Notes under the pieces: model-generated | The model's input: the letters and a program-made list of their open reading frames with translations, nothing else | Databases searched by the model: none | What the model was told of the DNA's origin: nothing | In this document: positions 24,845 through 32,760 of the stretch, piece after piece | Numbering within the stretch: the first letter of the stretch is position 1 | Layout of the letters: each line of letters starts with the position of its first letter | Origin: Salarchaeum japonicum | GTDB lineage: Archaea; Halobacteriota; Halobacteria; Halobacteriales; Halobacteriaceae | Direction of reading: 5' to 3' | DNA: 64,000 nt | NCBI RefSeq assembly: GCF_020614395.1 | Contig: NZ_CP085324.1 | Location: forward strand, 351,564 to 415,563 | Program-made: the position numbers and the translations under genes

Positions 24845-25002
24845 ACCCACTCTTTCCCTGCGCCCGACAAAAAGCCACTCGCCACCCGCGGAATCGTGGA
24901 CGGCCGTCCACTTCGAGCCGGACGAACCGCGGAGAACGCGACACCCCCGAAGTTCTCCGACCACCACCGACCAGTCGCTACCCGAGAGAACCGCGTGAGA
25001 AC

Positions 25003-25073
25003 TGCGCTGGCCGGGAATTGAACCCGGGCTATGAGCTTGGGAAGCTCATGTCCTACCACTAGACCACCAGCGC
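25003..25073 (-). tRNA. tRNA-Gly (anticodon CCC)
   Basis: A 71-nt cloverleaf: acceptor GCGCTGG/CCAGCGC, D-arm with TAGTGGTA, anticodon stem TGAGC/GCTCA holding the loop TTCCCAA (anticodon CCC), and T-arm CCGGG/CCCGG with loop TTCAATT. The discriminator is A and CCA is not encoded. It lies upstream of nadE on the same strand. Confidence 0.95.
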
Positions 25074-25114
25074 GCGCTTCTGAATTGCCGACTCCGGCAC
25101 TTGAACGTAGCGCT

Positions 25115-25756
25115 TCACGCTTCCCTGCGGCGGTAGGCGAAGAAGGAGTAGGCGACGGTGTAGGCGGCGGCGAGCAGGGTGGGGGCGAGCGCGAACACGA
25201 GGGCGTAGTCGGAGAAGAGGAGGCCGCCGAGCGCGAGGACGGCGGCGAGTTTGAACGCGAGCGCGCCGCGTTCGTGGGTTTCCCGCCAGACGGTGTCGTC
25301 GCTGAGCGTCCACGGGGTGCGGATGCCGACGAACCAGTTCGGTTTCGCGCGTTCGAGGAGGACGCCGCAGGCGTAGAGGAGGCCGGCGAGCGCGGGCGCG
25401 AGCGCCTGCCCGATCGGAATCGCGTAGTCGAGGTTCCACGCGAGCACGAGCACGTGGACGTACGCGAGGAAGCCCGCGGTGCCGGCGACGAACCACTCGT
25501 AGACGCCGCGGAACGCCTCGTAGTGCCGCTTCCGGGGGTCGATTCGGGGTGCGACGAGCATCAGGGCGACGACGAAGACGGTGAGCGCGGGGAGGAAGAA
25601 CGCGCCCGCGAACCGGGACATCGTGCCGTCCACGCCGCCGCTCGCGTTCCAGTGCGTCGCCATCCGCGCGGGGAGGTCGGGGTAGGCGAGCGCGCTCGCG
25701 GCGAACCCCGCGAGCGCGAACGCGAGGGTGAGCGCTCGCTGACGCCGGTACTGCAT
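25115..25756 (-). CDS. DUF1648/SdpI-family membrane protein
   Basis: This encodes a 213-residue protein with about six transmembrane segments. The DUF1648 motif YPDLPARMATHWNASGGVDG lies between helices 1 and 2, and the SdpI-type motif PNWFVGIRTPWTLSDDTVW is in the second half. Bacterial SdpI gives immunity to a killing factor; in archaea the role is not known. ATG 25756 (MQYRRQR) is chosen because helix 1 follows directly. Confidence 0.85.
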   Translation of the reverse strand: MQYRRQRALTLAFALAGFAASALAYPDLPARMATHWNASGGVDGTMSRFAGAFFLPALTVFVVALMLVAPRIDPRKRHYEAFRGVYEWFVAGTAGFLAYVHVLVLAWNLDYAIPIGQALAPALAGLLYACGVLLERAKPNWFVGIRTPWTLSDDTVWRETHERGALAFKLAAVLALGGLLFSDYALVFALAPTLLAAAYTVAYSFFAYRRREA

Positions 25757-25816
25757 ACGCCTCCCTGGAACGCCCGGCACCGTCACGCTTTCGCCGGTCG
25801 CCCGCGCACTCCCGGT

Positions 25817-26218
25817 GTGCCCGCCCTCGACACCGACGCCGCCCGGGACGCCGTCCGCGAGCGCGACGCCCTCCTCGACGCCATCGGCGAGTGCGCGGAC
25901 GCCGTCGCCGCGACCTGGGACGCCGACGCCGTCGCGGACAGCGACCGCCTCACGCCCGTCCTCCGCCGCGCGCTCGACGACGCCGGCGTGCTCGACGCCC
26001 TCCCCGCCGTCCTCCAGGAAGCCGTGGACGCCGCCGGCGGCAGTCTCGACGCGCCGCCGGTCGCCGCGCCGCCCTACGTCGTCGTCACCAGCCGCGGCCC
26101 CCTCCTCCGCGCCACCCTCGACGACACCCGCCTCCTCGTCTACATCGACTGCTTCACCCTCACCGAGAACACGTACCGCCGCCGCGACGGCGTCACCGTC
26201 ACCGTCGAAACCGCCTGA
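25817..26218 (+). CDS. Conserved hypothetical protein
   Basis: This encodes a 133-residue acidic protein with an N-terminal helical region (ARDAVRERDALLDAIGECAD) and a C-terminal beta-rich part (PPYVVVTSRGPLLRATLDDT, LLVYIDCFTLTENTYRRRD). GTG 25817 is the start in frame beyond which coding character ends. No family is recognised with confidence. It is divergent from the SdpI-type gene over 60 bp. Confidence 0.6.
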   Translation: MPALDTDAARDAVRERDALLDAIGECADAVAATWDADAVADSDRLTPVLRRALDDAGVLDALPAVLQEAVDAAGGSLDAPPVAAPPYVVVTSRGPLLRATLDDTRLLVYIDCFTLTENTYRRRDGVTVTVETA

Positions 26219-26331
26219 CCGGCCTTGTTCGGACGCAGCCGTGCGGTCGCGCCCAACGCGTCCGCTTCGACGGCTCGCGAACAGGTCTCACCGGAAGAAA
26301 ACAGCGCGGCACGCCGTACCGTCGAGCGCGT

Positions 26332-26589
26332 TCAGTAGTGTTCGTCGAGGTACTCCACGATGTCGTCGCTCTCGTAGATGGTTTCCTCGCGGGCGGTGTC
26401 CACGAGGTAGGGAATCTGGTCTTCGCCGCCGTCCTTCAGTTCCTCGTAGGTGGTCTCGTTGGTCACGTCGCCGCCCATACCGCCGGGGAGGCGGGGGTTG
26501 TGGGTGACGTAGGAGACGCCGAGTTCGCTGAGCTTCTCGCGGACTTTCGCGCAGTGCGGACAGCCTTCGGACTGGTAGAGTTCGAGCAC
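26332..26589 (-). CDS. Glutaredoxin-like thiol protein
   Basis: An 85-residue thioredoxin-fold protein has the active site EGCPHCAKV (CPHC) near residue 10 and a cis-proline segment DQIPYLVD, ending SDDIVEYLDEHY. It resembles the N-terminal domain of glutathione S-transferases and small glutaredoxins. Haloarchaea use gamma-glutamylcysteine rather than glutathione, so the partner thiol is likely different. The start GTG 26589 is close to the active site, as is normal. Confidence 0.88.
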   Translation of the reverse strand: MLELYQSEGCPHCAKVREKLSELGVSYVTHNPRLPGGMGGDVTNETTYEELKDGGEDQIPYLVDTAREETIYESDDIVEYLDEHY

Positions 26590-26621
26590 ACCACTCGGTT
26601 TTCGCGCGAGCGAGGTAAGCG

Positions 26622-27302
26622 TTAGCGAACCGGCGGATAGGCGTCTCGGTCTACCCACTCCCGGAGCGCGCTCGCGCCCTCGTCGTCGAAGCGGAGCGGG
26701 CGTCGCCACCACGGCCCCTTCCCCGAGTCGTCCGAGTACTCGGTGACGACGCGGTTCGCGTCGATGCCGCGCTCGCCACTCAACGGCACGGCGGTGTCGT
26801 ACAGTCGGCTCTCCGAACTGCCCTCGACGAGGACGGCGGCGTCGAACTCCTCGCGGGCGAGGTGGGCGTTCCACGGGAACTCCCCGTCCGCGGGCTTCTC
26901 GGTGAGTGGGTCGCGGGCGAGCGTGAACTCCCCGACGAGGTACGCGCCCCAGTCGGGCGTCACCCAGGCGTCCGGATGGTCGCCGTGGCTGGTGAGGGTG
27001 GCGTAGAAGTAGAGGCGGTCGCCCGCCCGGAGGTCGCTGATGGGGCGGGCTTTCACGCCGTGCGGGTCGCCGTACGTGTACGCGTCACAGCACGCGTACT
27101 CGGCGAACGTGGGGTCGAGGTGGACGGGCGTGTCGTCGGGCGTGTCGATGTCGAGTTCGAGGTCGCCGTACGTCGGCACGCGCTCGCGCGTCGGCTCCGC
27201 CTCGGGGATGGGGACGTACTCGAACCCGCCGTCCTCGTGTATCGGGCCTCGAAAACCGGGCTGGTTCGTGTTCGCGGCGACGTTGATGGCGAGCGCGCGC
27301 AT
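26622..27302 (-). CDS. Nmad3-like protein (nucleotide-modification-associated domain)
   Basis: The 226-residue protein starts MRALAINVAANTNQPGFRGP, with FEYVPIPEAEPT and YACCDAYTYGDPHG and a later DRLYFYATL. I recall this layout as the Nmad3 family, a domain found near nucleotide-modification genes in bacteria and phages, proposed to act on modified bases. No modification genes are near here. Its ATG directly follows the stop of the acyltransferase gene, so the two are in one operon. Confidence 0.65.
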   Translation of the reverse strand: MRALAINVAANTNQPGFRGPIHEDGGFEYVPIPEAEPTRERVPTYGDLELDIDTPDDTPVHLDPTFAEYACCDAYTYGDPHGVKARPISDLRAGDRLYFYATLTSHGDHPDAWVTPDWGAYLVGEFTLARDPLTEKPADGEFPWNAHLAREEFDAAVLVEGSSESRLYDTAVPLSGERGIDANRVVTEYSDDSGKGPWWRRPLRFDDEGASALREWVDRDAYPPVR

Positions 27303-28193
27303 CTAGATGTCGCGCTGGAACTCGTCGAACCCCTCGAAGTCGTCGGGGAGCGTGTAGGGGATGCGGCGGCTCTCGCGGTCGCCCGCGGCGTCCTCGGCGT
27401 CCTCGACGGGCACCGCCTCGTCCTCGAACCCGGGCTTGACGCGGACGGAGCGCGCGGGCATCCCGACGGCGACGTGGTGCGCGGGCACGTCCTCCTGGAC
27501 GACCGCCCGGGAGCCGACGAGGCTGTTCTCGCCGACGGTGACGCCGGCGCGGACGAGCGCGCCCTGCGTCACGCGCGCGTCGTCCTCGATGGTCGTGTGG
27601 TAGTTCGTGACCTCGGTCTGGTCGACGACGTCGTGGTCGTGCGTGTAGACGTGCGCGCCGTCGCTGAGGCTCACGCGGTCGCCGACGGTGAGTTCGCCGC
27701 GGTCGTCGAGGTGCACGTCGTCGTGGATGACGACGTTGTCCCCGAGTTCGATGTTGTGGCCGTACGTCATCGACACGCCCTTGAAGATGCGCAGGCCCTC
27801 GCCGGCGTCCGCGAACAGGTGGCGGGCGAGCATCTGCCGGAACTCCAGCGCGAAGTCCACGTTGTCCGCGACGGGCGTGTTGTCGAACTGCCGCCACAGC
27901 CACTGCAGGGGCTTCGACTCCGCGAACGCGTCTTCGTCCTTCTCCGCGTAGTACTCGGACTCCAGGGTGGCGTTCCGCGGGTCGTAGGACTGCAGGCGCG
28001 CTTCCTCGATGCTCGACACCGTGTTCCCGTTCTGCCAGGCCTCGTAGGCCTCCCGGTCGCCGTTCAAGTCCACGAGCACGTCCTCGACGACCTCGTAGGT
28101 GTCCTCCGTCGAGAGACGGTCGTCCACCGCTCCCACGAAGTCGCGGAGCGCTGTCTCCGCGTCGTCGGGGAGGGAGACGTGGCGTTTCGTCAT
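27303..28193 (-). CDS. Left-handed beta-helix acyltransferase (LbetaH, hexapeptide repeats)
   Basis: This encodes a 296-residue protein. After a helical N-terminal part (1-140) there are hexapeptide repeats from about 142 to 238, for example IELGDNVVIHDDVHLDD, VGDRVSLSDGAHVYTHDHDV, VRAGVTVGENSLVGSRAVV and HVAVGMPARSVRVKPG. This is the trimeric acetyltransferase fold; the His in TYGHN or YTHDHD could be catalytic. The acyl acceptor is unknown. It runs directly into the Nmad3-like gene. Confidence 0.88.
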   Translation of the reverse strand: MTKRHVSLPDDAETALRDFVGAVDDRLSTEDTYEVVEDVLVDLNGDREAYEAWQNGNTVSSIEEARLQSYDPRNATLESEYYAEKDEDAFAESKPLQWLWRQFDNTPVADNVDFALEFRQMLARHLFADAGEGLRIFKGVSMTYGHNIELGDNVVIHDDVHLDDRGELTVGDRVSLSDGAHVYTHDHDVVDQTEVTNYHTTIEDDARVTQGALVRAGVTVGENSLVGSRAVVQEDVPAHHVAVGMPARSVRVKPGFEDEAVPVEDAEDAAGDRESRRIPYTLPDDFEGFDEFQRDI

Positions 28194-28249
28194 ACCTCGA
28201 CGGTCGTGTGGGACGTTGATAGGGGTTTCCGTCCCGACGCCGCGTGCCG

Positions 28250-28648
28250 TTACTCGCCCGCCTCGTCGAGTTTCTCCACCAGTCGCTGGACGAACGGACT
28301 CACGCGCGTGTCCACGGACGCGACGAACCCGCCGCCGTCCGGCCCGCGCGCGCAGTGAATCAGGGACACGCTCCCGAACACTCGAATCGAGAAGTGGAGC
28401 GGACCGTCGTTCGGCAGGTGTTCGTGCCAGGTCGAGTCGGTCGCCTCGAACGCGGCGTCCTCCACGAGCGCCGCGGCCGCCCGTTCGCGCTCCGCGTCGC
28501 TGTACCGCTCGCGCACGTCCTCGCGGACTTGGAGCGTCTCGTGGTCGAGGCGGCCGTCCACGAGCTCGTAGTGGATGACGGTTCGGAACGCGTCGGGGTA
28601 CGCGTCCTCGACGGCCGCGACGAACGCCGCCGTCGCCTCCTGGTTCAT
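28250..28648 (-). CDS. Conserved hypothetical protein
   Basis: This encodes a 132-residue soluble protein with FRTVIHYELVDGRLDHETLQVREDV in the first half and PLHFSIRVFGSVSLIHCARG and ASVDTRVSPFVQRLVEKLDE in the second. The length and alternating strand pattern suggest an alpha/beta fold. No catalytic motif is recognised. ATG 28648 is the first start after the upstream coding signal weakens. It is divergent from the aldo/keto reductase gene. Confidence 0.6.
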   Translation of the reverse strand: MNQEATAAFVAAVEDAYPDAFRTVIHYELVDGRLDHETLQVREDVRERYSDAERERAAAALVEDAAFEATDSTWHEHLPNDGPLHFSIRVFGSVSLIHCARGPDGGGFVASVDTRVSPFVQRLVEKLDEAGE

Positions 28649-28754
28649 ACCCGGGAGTGTTCCGCCCGTCGGATATGTCTGCGGGCCGCCCGCTCGTTCC
28701 CGCGTCGTGGGAGGAACCGCACCCGCTAAGTGTCCGCCCACAGTACGCTCACCC

Positions 28755-29807
28755 ATGCAGTACCGTGAACTCGGTAACTCCGGTGTCGAGGTGAGCGAGG
28801 TCGGGTTCGGCGCGTGGGTCGTCGGCACCGACTGGTGGGGTGACCGCGACGAGGACGACCAGCGCGAGATGGTCGAACACGCGGTCGAGCAGGGTATCAC
28901 GTACTTCGACACGGGCGACGTCTACGGCCACGGACAGAGCGAGGAGTACCTCGGGGACTTCCTCGCGCCCTACCGCGAGGAGGTGACGCTCGCCACCAAA
29001 ATCGGGTACGACTTCTACAACAACCCGCAGGCGGGCCACGGCGAACTCCCGAAGGAGATGACGCCCGACTACCTCCGGGACGCCATCGAGCAGAGCCTCG
29101 ACCGCCTCGGCGTCGAGCGCGTGGAGTACCTCCAGCTCCACAACCCGAACGTCTCCGAGATGACGCCGGACGTGCTCGAAGTCCTCGACGAGGTTCGCGA
29201 GGACGGACTGGCCGACGCCATCGGCGTCGCGCTCGGCCCCTCCATCGGCTGGCTCGCGGAGGGCGACTTCGCCATCGAGAACGAGTTCGACGGCGTCCAG
29301 TACGTCGGGAACATCCTCGAACAGGACGTCCACCAGCACTTCGTCGAGACCGTCCGGGACACCGGCGCGGACACCTCCCTCATCGCCCGCGTCCCCCACT
29401 CGTCGGGCATCCTGAACGAACAGGTCACGCCCGACACCGAACTCGCGGACGACGACCACCGCGGGTTCCGGCCGGACGAGTGGTACGAGACCGGCTGGGA
29501 GAAGGTGGAGGAACTCCGCTTCCTCGAACGAGCGGGCGAGCGCACGCTCGGCCAGGCGTCGATTCAGTGGTTGCTCTCCTTCGACGAGGTCGCGTCCGTG
29601 ACGCCGACGTTCCGCTCGAAGGAGGACATCACGGAGTGGGCGGCCGCCCCCGACACGCCCGCGCTCAGCGACGAGGAGCGCGAGCGCGTCGCCGACCTCT
29701 ACGCGTCGAACTTCGGCGTCGACCGCTTCGACGGCATGGAGGCCGCGGACTTCCGGACGAGCGTCGGCGGCGACGACCTGCGCGACGCGGGCCTGCTCGC
29801 GGACTGA
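28755..29807 (+). CDS. Aldo/keto reductase
   Basis: A 350-residue NADP(H)-type oxidoreductase with a TIM-barrel fold. The catalytic Asp and Tyr lie in YFDTGDVYGHGQSEEYLG and the Lys in LATKIGYDF. The DRLGVERVEYLQLHNPN segment and the C-terminal QASIQWLLSFDEVASVTPTFR (cofactor site) fit the family. The substrate is unknown. ATG 28755 starts MQYRELGNSGVEVSEVGFG. The last 35 bp of coding region and stop are repeated downstream (29875-29909). Confidence 0.92.
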   Translation: MQYRELGNSGVEVSEVGFGAWVVGTDWWGDRDEDDQREMVEHAVEQGITYFDTGDVYGHGQSEEYLGDFLAPYREEVTLATKIGYDFYNNPQAGHGELPKEMTPDYLRDAIEQSLDRLGVERVEYLQLHNPNVSEMTPDVLEVLDEVREDGLADAIGVALGPSIGWLAEGDFAIENEFDGVQYVGNILEQDVHQHFVETVRDTGADTSLIARVPHSSGILNEQVTPDTELADDDHRGFRPDEWYETGWEKVEELRFLERAGERTLGQASIQWLLSFDEVASVTPTFRSKEDITEWAAAPDTPALSDEERERVADLYASNFGVDRFDGMEAADFRTSVGGDDLRDAGLLAD

Positions 29808-29909
29808 CGACCCAGCCGCGTTTTATGGAACTTTTCGAGGCGGACGGCGTCCGCCGAGGAAAATTTCCGCGATCCGACCTGCGTGACGCGGGCCTGCTCG
29901 CGGACTGAC
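29774..29909. repeat. 35-bp direct repeat of the aldo/keto reductase 3' end
   Basis: The bases 29774-29808 (coding DLRDAGLLAD and the stop) reappear at 29875-29909 with one mismatch, 101 bp later. The 66 bp between include palindromic element A. The second copy completes a separate 27-codon frame that begins at the ATG in the palindrome (29825-29908), which is probably not a real gene. This is a partial tandem duplication linked to the palindrome. Confidence 0.8.
29821..29870. repeat. Palindromic element, copy A
   Basis: Outer arms GGAACTTTTC (29827-29836) and GAAAATTTCC (29859-29868) pair at nine of ten positions. An inner perfect 7-bp stem is GGCGGAC (29839-29845) with GTCCGCC (29849-29855). 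The frame TTTTATG-AACTTTT at the left and AAAATTT-CGCG at the right is shared with copy B at 30588-30650, including the same single mismatch in the outer stem. Confidence 0.65.
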
Positions 29910-30040
29910 CGCAACGCTCCCGGCGTTTTCGGGGCGAACGAGTTCGTCGAGTCTCTTCGCTGGTACATATACGGTTTCGGTTTTCCGGAACCCCCTTATT
30001 TCCGGTAGAAACCGCCTGACTGCGTGGCGTTCTCGCGCGA

Positions 30041-30436
30041 CTATTTCACTTTCACTCCGCACTCTCGGAGGCGGTCGCGGCAGTCGTCGATGAACGCGGG
30101 GACTTCCAGCTGTACGTTCCCGTCCGTCCAGACGATGACGCTTCGGGTCTCCGAGAGGAACACCTGGTAGCCCACGCCGATATCGGTCACCATCACGTCC
30201 GCGTACGTCGTGTGCTCGTACGCCATGCTGTCGAGGTAGGCCTGCGTGGATTCGAGCAACGCCTCCTCGTACACGCCCTCCACCGACCGGTCTTCCGCCC
30301 CCGCGAAGTACTCCTCTGCCGCCTCCTCGCCGTACAGTATCTCGTACGAGTCACTCTCGACCTCCATCACTATCTCCAACCCGTCTCCCACGCGCTCCTC
30401 CAGGAACGACACGAACCCGTCGTACTCCCCGGTCAT
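30041..30436 (-). CDS. Conserved haloarchaeal hypothetical protein
   Basis: A 131-residue acidic protein with SYEILYGEEAAEEYFAGAED, EALLESTQAYLDSMAYEHT and DVMVTDIGVGYQVFLSETRS, ending DRLRECGVKVK. The order of strands suggests a small sensor-like alpha/beta domain, as in several haloarchaeal families of unknown function. No membrane or DNA-binding signal is seen. ATG 30436 is chosen because the preceding codons are atypical. Confidence 0.65.
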   Translation of the reverse strand: MTGEYDGFVSFLEERVGDGLEIVMEVESDSYEILYGEEAAEEYFAGAEDRSVEGVYEEALLESTQAYLDSMAYEHTTYADVMVTDIGVGYQVFLSETRSVIVWTDGNVQLEVPAFIDDCRDRLRECGVKVK

Positions 30437-30564
30437 ACGCGAAGGGCACGAACGCCGCTCGGAAAAGCCTACTCGCCCCCACACTATACGCAGAAAAACC
30501 CGCAACGACGACGAACCGCGGTCGCGGAGCGGTGCGATGCGGGGCGACGCGGGTCCGACACCGA

Positions 30565-30592
30565 CCGCGCGCCGGAGGCGCGCGGCCTTTTT
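30565..30592 (+). repeat. GC-rich 9-bp hairpin followed by T-run
   Basis: CCGCGCGCC, loop GGA, GGCGCGCGG, then CCTTTTT looks like a terminator on the + strand, yet no + strand gene precedes it. A hairpin of the same design (9-bp stem, GGA loop, C/T run) occurs at 44931-44957. It abuts palindromic element B and may be part of the same unit. Confidence 0.5.
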
Positions 30593-30650
30593 ATGTAACT
30601 TTTTGCAAGAGGGGTTCGCCGTGCGAACCCCCGCAGCAAAAATTTACGCG
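30588..30650. repeat. Palindromic element, copy B
   Basis: Outer arms GTAACTTTTTGC (30595-30606) and GCAAAAATTTAC (30636-30647) pair at 11 of 12 positions. The inner perfect 8-bp stem is GGGGTTCG (30611-30618) with CGAACCCC (30624-30631). The right arm supplies the stop codon of the heme-protein gene (TAA on the reverse strand, 30646-30644). Compared with copy A the arms differ but remain complementary, which suggests structure is kept. Confidence 0.65.
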
Positions 30651-32116
30651 AGGAACACGTGCCGCGGGCGGTCTGCGAGGACGTCGCGTCCCCACTGGAC
30701 GGTGTCGCGGAAGGCGTCGCTGCGGAAGAAGCCGGTGGCGGCTTCCTGGGAGTCCCAGCGGGAGTCGATGAAGAACGCGTTCTCGTCGTCGGTGTCCTGG
30801 AGGAGGCGGGTCTGGCGGTGGCCGTCGATGCCGGCGAGGGCGTCGCCGACGGCGTCGAACTTCTCGACGAAGTCGTCGCGGTGTTCGGGTTTGACGGTGT
30901 AGAACATGCCCATGGTGCCCCAGCCGTCCTCGGATTCTGCGACTTTGCTGGTGATGCCGGGGAGGTCGTTGAGGAAGCCGGCGGCGGTGTCGGCGGCGCT
31001 CTGGGTGTCCCAGAGGGAGACGACGGCGGCGGCTCCCTCGCCCGTGGGTTCGTAGACGGTGGTTTCGACGTGGGTGTCGTAGTGGTCGAAGCTCTCCGCG
31101 AGGTCGGCGACTTCGGATTCGAGGTCGGCGAGGTCGGCGTCGGAGTAGAGGCCGACGGCGTACACGTCCTCGCCGTGGGGTTTCCCGGCGTACACGTCGA
31201 GGTCGGCGAGTTCGTCGCGGAGCGCTTCCTCGCCCGCCTCGTCGCCGTCGTCGCGCTCCTCGGTGGCGTGGTCGTGGTGGCCGTCGTCGTGGCCGTGCGC
31301 GCTCTCACCGTGGCCGTGGTCGTGGGCGGCGTCGTCGGGCGTCGGGACTTCCTCGCCGGCGAGGAACGCGTCGAAGTCCGCGGGCGGGAAGCGTCGGCCG
31401 ACGTAGAAGTCGCCGAACTCGCCGTACTTCGAGGACGCCTCGTCGAAGCGCATCTCGTACACGATGTCCTTGATGTCCGTCGGGTCGTCCCCGAACAGCG
31501 TGACGCCCCACTCCCAGTCGTCCAGGCCCACGCTGGACGCGATGACTTGCTTGATCTTCCCGGCGTACTCGCGGCCCACGTCGCCGTGGCCGGCCATCAG
31601 GTCGGCGCGCTCCTCGAAGTCGAGGTCGTACCAGTTCTGGCCGGGCTGGCGGCGCTTGCTCATCGGGTAGAAGGAGACGTAGGTGTCGTCGGGAATCTCG
31701 GGCGTGAGCTTCCCCTCGATGTAGTTCTTCAGGCCGTCGTCCACCTCCTCGGGGTTCGTGAAGTACTCGTCGCTCACGTACCCCGACACCTCGCTCACGG
31801 ACACGTAGGAGTGCGCGCGCTCCGTGTACGCCGCGAACTCGGTCTGCTCGAACGACCGCTGGATGCGGTCGAGTTCGTCCAGTGTCTCCCGGAAGTGGAC
31901 GAACAGGAGGTCGGCCTTGCTTCCCGTGACGCTGAACACCGCGGAGTCGCCCGCGTCGCTCCGCGCGAGCGCCTCCCGGTGTTTCTGGAACGCGGCCGCG
32001 TCCTCGATAGCCGTTTCGCGGTCGCGTTCGGGCGCGTCCCGCCACGCGTCCCAGTCCACGGTTCGGAAGTCGTGCAGCGCGAACCAGCCCTCGTCCGTTT
32101 CGGGCGCGTCAATCAT
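30644..32116 (-). CDS. HemQ/chlorite-dismutase-family heme protein fused to a C-terminal ABM-type domain (PitA-like)
   Basis: This encodes a 490-residue fusion. Residues 1-245 match the HemQ (coproheme decarboxylase) branch: the catalytic Tyr of SFYPMSKRR is near 150, the proximal heme His of MAGHG near 177, and GLDDWEWGVTLFGDDP follows. A His-rich linker lies at about 265-283 (HDHGHG, HGHDDGHHDH). Residues about 300-490 form one or two dimeric alpha/beta-barrel domains (MFYTVKPEHRDDF, FIDSRWDSQEAATGF). Haloarchaeal PitA has this architecture. The likely role is the last step of heme synthesis. ATG 32116 is preferred to 32143. Confidence 0.9.
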   Translation of the reverse strand: MIDAPETDEGWFALHDFRTVDWDAWRDAPERDRETAIEDAAAFQKHREALARSDAGDSAVFSVTGSKADLLFVHFRETLDELDRIQRSFEQTEFAAYTERAHSYVSVSEVSGYVSDEYFTNPEEVDDGLKNYIEGKLTPEIPDDTYVSFYPMSKRRQPGQNWYDLDFEERADLMAGHGDVGREYAGKIKQVIASSVGLDDWEWGVTLFGDDPTDIKDIVYEMRFDEASSKYGEFGDFYVGRRFPPADFDAFLAGEEVPTPDDAAHDHGHGESAHGHDDGHHDHATEERDDGDEAGEEALRDELADLDVYAGKPHGEDVYAVGLYSDADLADLESEVADLAESFDHYDTHVETTVYEPTGEGAAAVVSLWDTQSAADTAAGFLNDLPGITSKVAESEDGWGTMGMFYTVKPEHRDDFVEKFDAVGDALAGIDGHRQTRLLQDTDDENAFFIDSRWDSQEAATGFFRSDAFRDTVQWGRDVLADRPRHVFLA

Positions 32117-32238
32117 ACACGGGACTTGGGAGACCTCCGACAAGCAACTTTCGCGTTCGCGCTCCCGCTCACGCTCGCGTTGGCCGCTATCGCCCCGACC
32201 GAAACCCTTTCCGTGACGCCCGGGGAAACGATGAGAGA

Positions 32239-32760
32239 ATGCGTAAGAGCGGACCGCCGAAGGGACTCGTCTCGTATCTCGTTCTGGAACTCCTCGCCGA
32301 ACAGCCCCGGTACGGGTACGAGCTCCTCAAGGAAATCACGGAACTCAGCGGCGGTCACTGGGAGCCCTCGTACGGCTCCGTCTACCCCATCCTCTACAAG
32401 TTCGAGGAGAACGGCTGGGCGGAGCGCATCGAGCGCGAGGACGAACCCGACCGGAAGTACTTCGAACTCACCGAGGAGGGCCGCGCGGAACTCGCGGAGA
32501 AACGCGAGGAGGTCGGCGGCACCGCCCACGACTTCGCGGACATCATCCTCGGATTCTACCACATGTACGCCGTGCTCGGCATCGACGACCGATTCGACGT
32601 GGAGAACCCCGCGGAGGGCTGGCGGTTCGGCGAGGAGTTCTCGGCGTGGATCGTGGAGCAGGTCGTCCGCCACCACGAACACTACTTCGACACGACGTTC
32701 GAGCGCGTCCCGGACACGCCCGAGGAGTTCAACGAGCGGATGGGCGTCTCAGACGAGTAG
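32239..32760 (+). CDS. PadR-family transcriptional regulator
   Basis: This encodes a 173-residue protein. The N-terminal winged helix is classic PadR: LVSYLVLELLAEQPRYGYELLKEI, then GSVYPILYKFEENGWAERI and DRKYFELTEEGRAELA. The C-terminal helical part (85-173) would dimerise. PadR proteins usually respond to small molecules or redox cues. It is divergent from the HemQ-like gene over 122 bp and may control it, though no clear operator was found there. Confidence 0.9.
   Translation: MRKSGPPKGLVSYLVLELLAEQPRYGYELLKEITELSGGHWEPSYGSVYPILYKFEENGWAERIEREDEPDRKYFELTEEGRAELAEKREEVGGTAHDFADIILGFYHMYAVLGIDDRFDVENPAEGWRFGEEFSAWIVEQVVRHHEHYFDTTFERVPDTPEEFNERMGVSDE

Noticed and set aside
25115..25756. SdpI-type protein as part of a killing-factor/immunity locus
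   Set aside because: No SdpC-like or signal-bearing toxin gene lies next to it; neighbours are tRNA-Gly and a conserved protein.
29825..29908. 27-codon ORF formed by palindrome A and the duplicated gene end
   Set aside because: Its first half is the palindrome and its second half a copy of the reductase tail. Copy B has a stop right after the ATG. It is better explained by the repeat.
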